Assembly (NCBI GenBank): GCA_002780705.1
Contig: PEUP01000037.1
Span: forward strand, 1-9,182
Reading direction: 5' to 3'
Length of the DNA: 9,182 nucleotides
From: Elusimicrobia bacterium CG03_land_8_20_14_0_80_50_18
Lineage (GTDB): Bacteria; CG03
Shown here: positions 5,037 through 9,182 of the stretch, piece after piece
Position numbering within the stretch: the first letter of the stretch is position 1
Layout: each line of letters begins with the position of its first letter
The notes under the pieces: model-generated
Database searches by the model: none
What the model was told of the DNA's origin: nothing
The model's input: the letters and a program-made list of their open reading frames with translations, nothing else
Translations under genes and position numbers: made by a program

Positions 5037-7016
5037 ATGAAAGACTACCCCGAATTAACAGAGATCTTCAGCGACGGCGGTGTGATAGAATCCGGCATGG
5101 CAAATTACGAACTCCGCCGGGAGCAGCAGGACATGGCCCTTCGGATAGAAGAGGCGCTGGCGACGAACGAACATCTGATAATTGAGGCTGGCACCGGAAT
5201 AGGCAAAAGCCTCGCCTATCTCGTGCCGCTGATAATATACGCGAAAACAAAACGCAAAAGAGCCATTGTCGCCACATACACGAAAACCCTCCAGGAACAG
5301 CTGACAAAAAAAGACCTGCCATTTCTGCGGGAAGTCCTGCCTTTCAAATTCAATTTCGCGCTCTGCCTCGGAAGCGCCAACTATCTTTGCCTGAGGCGTC
5401 TCCACAAGAGCCGCCAGCTCGGACTTTTCAAAGACGAAGATGATATAAGGGAATGGGATAACATCGCGCGCTGGAGCAGAAAAACGGAGACAGGCGTCAA
5501 GCTCGACGCCGATTTTGAAATAGATCAGAAGATATGGATGGAAGTGTGCCGTGAATCGGACATGTGCGCCGGCAGAAAATGCCCTTACGGCAGTGCGTGT
5601 TTCTACAACCGCTCAAAGACAGAACGCTCAAACGCCGATATCCTCGTGTCAAATCATCATCTTTTTTTCACGGATATCGCCTCCGGCAACAAAATACTTC
5701 CTCCCTACGGCGCGGCGCTGCTCGACGAGGCCCACAACGCCGAAGATGTCGCCGCCGAATTTCTCGGCGCCGAATTTTCCTACGGCAACATAAGATACAT
5801 CCTCACCCGTCTGACGGGCGGCAGGGATTTCGGCATGGACCCCGACAGCGCCGAGGCGATACTGAAGAGCGCGGCGCGGACCGAGATGCATGTGAAGGAA
5901 CTTTTCAGAGCGGTGCTCGCCCGTTTCGGCCGTGAAAAAACGCAAACACGGGTGCGGGAAAAGAATCTGTTCAAAGGCACGGCGGGAGCGGCTATTGAGG
6001 AGCTGTCCGGACTTGTGCGCGCGTCGGCCTCCAAAATGAAAGATGAGAACGGCGATGTATCGGACGAGGGCTGCGAACTCAGAGCATACGCCGGCAGGCT
6101 CAGCGAAGCGAAGAACGCCCTTGAATTGTTCCTTGAACAGAGCGAGCCGGACTTTGTTTACTGGGCTGACATAAAGCCCGCCGGGCGGAGACTGCGCGCG
6201 AGCCTGTACTCCTGCCCTCTTGATATATCGCGAATCCTGCGGCAGACCCTCTACAAAAATACCGATTCGGTCATAATGACTTCGGCGACCATGTGCGTAA
6301 ACGATTCTTTTGAATATATGAAAGAACGCCTCGGGATGGTCAACGCCGGAGAACTGCGGCTCGGCTCGCCTTTTGATTATAAGAAACAGGCCCTGCTCTA
6401 TGTGGCAGGGGATCTGCCTTCGCCGGCGGCCGATTTTGAAGAATTTGAGCGGAAGGCGCTGGAAAGAACAGGCAGTATCTGCGCCGCCGCGGGAGGCGGC
6501 ACCTTTGTTCTTTTCACGAGCTGGAAGAGCCTGGAAAAAGCCCATGAATACCTCAAAGAGAATGTGAAGGGCCTGAATTTCCTGAAACAGGGCCAGATGA
6601 AACGCTGGAAACTGCTGGAGACCTTCAAAAATAAGTCTTCCGCCGTTCTTCTGGGCACAAATTCCTTCTGGCAGGGCGTGGATGTGCCCGGAGAAGCGCT
6701 GCGATGCGTCATCATATTCAAGCTGCCCTTCGCCGTGCCCGATACCCCCCTCACGGAAGCGAGGATAGAAAAACTGAAAGAGGAAGGCAAAAACGCTTTT
6801 GCCCATTATCAGATCCCGCAGGCCGCCATCATGCTCAAGCAGGGCGTGGGCCGTCTCATAAGAACAAAAAACGACAGAGGCGTTATAGCCGTTCTGGATC
6901 CGCGGCTTATCCTCAGCTCATACGGAAAAATATTCCTCCGCTCACTTCCCGGCTGCGCCATATCTCAGGACATTGAGGAAATAAGCGCTTTCATCCCTTT
7001 TGCGGGCGGAGTGTAA
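5037..7016 (+). CDS. dinG: DinG/XPD-family iron-sulfur DNA helicase
   Basis: ATP-driven superfamily 2 helicase of the DinG/YoaA group, which unwinds DNA with 5'-3' polarity in repair of damaged or R-loop-blocked DNA. It has 659 residues, between E. coli YoaA and DinG in size. Seen in order: Q-motif-like YELRREQQDMA (24-34), Walker A EAGTGIGKS (50-58, Lys57), four cluster cysteines at 118, 177, 182 and 188 with the same 5- and 6-residue spacing as E. coli DinG, DEAH (230-233), MTSATM (414-419), GTNSFWQGVDVPG (from 540) and the arginine-finger motif QGVGRLIR (602-609). There is no N-terminal exonuclease domain, unlike Gram-positive DinG. The ATG at 5037 is chosen because upstream codons would cross the hairpin and run antisense to the cyclophilin gene. 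No Shine-Dalgarno precedes it, and a perfect inverted repeat ends 20 bases upstream, so its expression signals are unclear. Confidence 0.94.
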   Translation: MKDYPELTEIFSDGGVIESGMANYELRREQQDMALRIEEALATNEHLIIEAGTGIGKSLAYLVPLIIYAKTKRKRAIVATYTKTLQEQLTKKDLPFLREVLPFKFNFALCLGSANYLCLRRLHKSRQLGLFKDEDDIREWDNIARWSRKTETGVKLDADFEIDQKIWMEVCRESDMCAGRKCPYGSACFYNRSKTERSNADILVSNHHLFFTDIASGNKILPPYGAALLDEAHNAEDVAAEFLGAEFSYGNIRYILTRLTGGRDFGMDPDSAEAILKSAARTEMHVKELFRAVLARFGREKTQTRVREKNLFKGTAGAAIEELSGLVRASASKMKDENGDVSDEGCELRAYAGRLSEAKNALELFLEQSEPDFVYWADIKPAGRRLRASLYSCPLDISRILRQTLYKNTDSVIMTSATMCVNDSFEYMKERLGMVNAGELRLGSPFDYKKQALLYVAGDLPSPAADFEEFERKALERTGSICAAAGGGTFVLFTSWKSLEKAHEYLKENVKGLNFLKQGQMKRWKLLETFKNKSSAVLLGTNSFWQGVDVPGEALRCVIIFKLPFAVPDTPLTEARIEKLKEEGKNAFAHYQIPQAAIMLKQGVGRLIRTKNDRGVIAVLDPRLILSSYGKIFLRSLPGCAISQDIEEISAFIPFAGGV

Positions 7017-7060
7017 CTTTCCGCTTGAGACAGGCGTCTAACGGTTGAAGGCAAAAATAA

Positions 7061-7100
7061 GCCTGCCTACCGGCAGGCAGGCCTGCCTACCGGCAGGCAG
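7061..7100. repeat. Tandem pair of 20-bp palindromic units
   Basis: Two identical copies of GCCTGCCTACCGGCAGGCAG sit head to tail (7061-7080 and 7081-7100). Each contains the hairpin CCTGCC-TACC-GGCAGG. Similar CCTGCCTGCCGGCAGGCAGG-type units are widespread intergenic repeats in several candidate-phylum genomes, from memory. The pair ends one base before the GGAGG ribosome site of the next gene, and no T run follows, so it is not a standard terminator. Confidence 0.85.
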
Positions 7101-7114
7101 GGAGGACGGATAAA

Positions 7115-7630
7115 ATGAAACACTTAATGAACTGGACGGCGGCGGGAATGATGATGGTGACGCTTGCGGCTTTTTCTCCGGTCATCGCCGAGACCGCTGA
7201 CAAGAGCGAGATGGCGGAATTCAGGGAATGGAAACAGCGGAAGGATCAGAACCTGCAGAAACGAGATGAGCGCAGAAAAGCGATGCATGAGAAAAGAATG
7301 GAAAGGATGGCTAAAGAACTCGGCCTCAGCGAAAAACAGAAAACAGCTATCTCAAAGATTATTGAAAAATCCTGGCAGGAAGTGGCCAACGAAAAACGCG
7401 CTTTCACGGACAAAGTGAAACAAATCAGAGAAAATTCCGACAAGAGCATTGAGAAAGAGCTGAGCAAAGAACAGATCCAAAAATGGCAGGAACACAAATC
7501 GCGTATGATGAAAAGAGACCGCAAAAAAACGAGCTCCCAAAAAAACAAGGAGAGCATGCGCGGCGACAAAATGCAGCGCGATGATTTTGACTCTTATGAC
7601 CACAGGGACTACGGCCGCGGCGAAGAATAA
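7115..7630 (+). CDS. Spy/CpxP-like periplasmic protein
   Basis: A 171-residue secreted protein. A signal peptide is clear: MKHLMNWTAAG, a hydrophobic stretch, and a probable cut after SPVIA (residue 25). The mature part is almost wholly helical and highly charged. Two LTxxQ-like motifs, LGLSEKQ (69-75) and LSKEQ (116-120), are about 45 residues apart and flank a long helix (KIIEKSWQEVANEKRAF). That spacing is typical of the Spy/CpxP/ZraP family, whose members are periplasmic chaperones or stress and metal sensors. The last 40 residues form a disordered-looking tail rich in Lys, Arg, Asp and Glu. The ATG at 7115 has GGAGG 9 bases upstream (7101-7105). It lies 98 bases after dinG, separated by the tandem palindromes, so co-transcription is uncertain. 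No partner two-component genes are nearby. The family call is moderate, since these proteins are short and variable. Confidence 0.8.
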   Translation: MKHLMNWTAAGMMMVTLAAFSPVIAETADKSEMAEFREWKQRKDQNLQKRDERRKAMHEKRMERMAKELGLSEKQKTAISKIIEKSWQEVANEKRAFTDKVKQIRENSDKSIEKELSKEQIQKWQEHKSRMMKRDRKKTSSQKNKESMRGDKMQRDDFDSYDHRDYGRGEE

Positions 7631-7647
7631 ACGCCCATAATTTCTAA

Positions 7648-7683
7648 TGTAGCCGCAGAGCTTGCCGCGCACAAGACCTCCGC
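7648..7683. repeat. REP-like GTAG hairpin between convergent genes
   Basis: TGTAGCCGCAGA (7648-7659) is identical to 3442-3453. It begins an imperfect hairpin: GCCGCAGAGCTTG (7652-7664), loop CCGCGCA, and CAAGACCTCCGC (7672-7683), with about nine of twelve positions pairing. It fills the short gap between the convergent Spy-like and deacylase genes and might help end transcription, though no T run follows on the plus strand. Confidence 0.45.
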
Positions 7684-7688
7684 TGTGT

Positions 7689-9164
7689 TTATGGCAACGC
7701 TTCGAGGGGTTTTAAGGGGAGTTTCTTTCCGTCCACAAAGAGACACTCAAGCCCTTCCGCATAGGAATGAGGCTTTTCCCTTGTGGCGCTATCCCTAAAA
7801 ATATCCGGATTAAAAACCGCTATGTCTGCGGTATAACCCTTTTTAATAAATCCCATGCCCTTAAGTCCAAACTTTTCAGCGGGAAGTGAAGTCATTGAAC
7901 GCAGGGCGTGGCTTAAGGATATCAGCTTCTCATCTTTAACAAACTGCCGTATTTTGCGGGGAAAATTACCGTAACTTCGGGGATGAGGCATCCCCTCTCC
8001 GTAGATTTGCGTCCAGCCGTCGGAGCCGCTCAGGATATAATCTTTTTTCATTATCGCCCGGACATTTTCAATATTCTGGCTCCTGAAAATACAGAATGGG
8101 GGAGAAGGCGAAGAAACAAGCTCAATCAGAACATCTACGGGAGAACGGAGGGAATCCCCCGCTATCGCGCTTATGCTTTTACCCTCATATTCGCGGCGGA
8201 GCGGGTAAGAGCTTATTATTATTTTTTCCGGCGGGATATGCGCGAGTTTAATCTGAAGCGCGGCTCTCAGCGCATCACTATATTCCACTTTACTGTATTT
8301 CGTTTTCAAAACACTGCCGTCAAGAAATTCCGGCGCCACAAGCAGAGTGATGTAAGTGGAGCCATAATCATAGGCGTATTGATCTGCCGTAACATCAAGC
8401 CCTTCGGCGCGGGCGTCTTCAATTTTTTCAAGCAGGACTTCCGCCGTCAGGCCGTTCAACGGAGCCGATATTTTCAAGTGCGATATCTCAAGAGACACAC
8501 CTGTCCGGCGGGCGATATCAATCGCCTCGTCAAGGGCATCTGCAACACCGGGCCCCGTCTCGTCTCTCATGTGCGTGGCGTATATCCCTCCCCTGCGCGC
8601 GCAAACGCGGGCGAGGGCCTCAATTTCTTCCGCTGAAGCAAAACATCCCGGTGAATATTCAAGGCCTGTGGAAAAACCCCGCGCGCCGGCATCAATTTCC
8701 TCATCAAGAGCCCCTGCCATTTTTTCAATTTCTCCGGATGAGAGCATTTGTTTACCGCCGAAAAGTTTTGTTCTCAAACTCCCGTGCGGAACGAGATGAA
8801 TAACCTTCGCGCCGAAATTGTTTTTACGCGCCCAGCCCAGCCATTTAGCCGTGTCAGATTCTCCGAGGCCGCAATTTCCCGTGACAACAGTTGTAACTCC
8901 CTGACGGAGATAACAGAGATTGTTTTTTGCGGATTCTTCGGCGGAGGCGCGTTCCGCGCCTATGAGATCCATCACCGCAAGGTCGCAGTGCGTGTGAACA
9001 TCAATAAACCCGGGACTGACAACACGACCCGAAGCGTCAATAACTTTTCCGGCTGAGCCGTCTGTCTTTCCCACGGCATCTATCTTCCCGTCTTTCAAAG
9101 CCACATCGGCTTTAAAAAACGACCGGCCGTCAAAAACATCCCCGCCCTTAATTATGTAATCCAA
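7689..9164 (-). CDS. N-acyl-D-amino-acid deacylase (amidohydrolase superfamily)
   Basis: Zinc hydrolase predicted to release D-amino acids from N-acyl-D-amino acids, in the cytoplasm. Its 491 residues are close to the roughly 480 of characterised D-aminoacylases. Seen: N-terminal beta-sandwich start YIIKGGDVFDG, metal motif HTHCD (His57, His59), TGNCG with the family's metal-bridging Cys (98), GFSTGLEYSPG (163-173), THMRDE (His198), EISHLK (His229), SDG (Asp382), HPRSYGNFPR (394-403) and the closing GFIKKGYTADIAVFNP. All expected metal ligands are present. TTG at 9164 gives a normal N-terminus (MDYIIKGG), but it has no strong Shine-Dalgarno and the frame stays open to the window's right edge, so the start may lie outside. 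It is convergent with the Spy-like gene. Related dihydroorotase- or hydantoinase-like amidohydrolases are less likely given the Cys and HPR motifs. Confidence 0.92.
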   Translation of the reverse strand: MDYIIKGGDVFDGRSFFKADVALKDGKIDAVGKTDGSAGKVIDASGRVVSPGFIDVHTHCDLAVMDLIGAERASAEESAKNNLCYLRQGVTTVVTGNCGLGESDTAKWLGWARKNNFGAKVIHLVPHGSLRTKLFGGKQMLSSGEIEKMAGALDEEIDAGARGFSTGLEYSPGCFASAEEIEALARVCARRGGIYATHMRDETGPGVADALDEAIDIARRTGVSLEISHLKISAPLNGLTAEVLLEKIEDARAEGLDVTADQYAYDYGSTYITLLVAPEFLDGSVLKTKYSKVEYSDALRAALQIKLAHIPPEKIIISSYPLRREYEGKSISAIAGDSLRSPVDVLIELVSSPSPPFCIFRSQNIENVRAIMKKDYILSGSDGWTQIYGEGMPHPRSYGNFPRKIRQFVKDEKLISLSHALRSMTSLPAEKFGLKGMGFIKKGYTADIAVFNPDIFRDSATREKPHSYAEGLECLFVDGKKLPLKPLEALP

Positions 9165-9182
9165 TTTGAATCGTGTCCCGTC

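Noticed and set aside
5649..6806. Long open frame of 385 codons on the minus strand
   Set aside because: It is wholly antisense to the helicase gene, whose motifs are intact throughout. The translation has no recognisable domain.
7983..8636. Open frame of 217 codons on the plus strand
   Set aside because: It is antisense to the D-aminoacylase, which has all its catalytic motifs in the other frame.

Overview
The window looks like a chromosomal segment of an uncultured Gram-negative-type bacterium. That reading rests on a periplasmic Spy/CpxP-like protein with a signal peptide, a lipobox-bearing cyclophilin, and several families of short palindromic repeats between the genes. Base composition is balanced, and ATA, AGA and AGG codons are freely used. 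The repeat style recalls candidate phyla such as Omnitrophota or Elusimicrobiota, but this is an impression and not a proof. No phage, conjugation, CRISPR, tRNA or rRNA features were seen.

Layout. Positions 1-1924 (minus) hold the N-terminal 641 codons of a ComEC/Rec2 DNA-uptake channel that runs off the left edge. Just upstream is a 48-residue single-pass membrane microprotein whose end overlaps the comEC start. Upstream of that is a stand-alone PAS-GAF protein with no output domain (2097-3122). These three minus-strand genes are tightly spaced and are probably one transcription unit. Positions 3123-3744 carry no gene. They hold a mosaic of repeats: three direct copies and two inverted copies of a GGGGACGTCCTTAATTT element, a GTAG-headed REP-like hairpin, and a 100-bp MITE-like element.

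A second minus-strand unit follows: an extended -10 promoter, a cyclophilin-type peptidyl-prolyl isomerase lipoprotein (4247-4912), then a small PUA/EVE-like protein (3745-4203). Divergent from it on the plus strand is a DinG/XPD-family iron-sulfur helicase (5037-7016). A perfect 23-bp inverted repeat stands between the promoter region and the dinG start. A tandem pair of 20-bp palindromic units separates dinG from the Spy-like gene (7115-7630). Convergent with that gene is an N-acyl-D-amino-acid deacylase (7689-9164, minus), which may begin slightly beyond the right edge.

The genes do not form one pathway: DNA uptake, DNA repair, envelope folding and stress, and D-amino-acid salvage sit side by side. 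No clearly new multi-gene system is visible. The most unusual content is the microprotein coupled to comEC, the orphan PAS-GAF gene ahead of it, and the dense repeat population, including copies placed where they could affect expression. Five of the eight genes are best assigned GTG or TTG starts.
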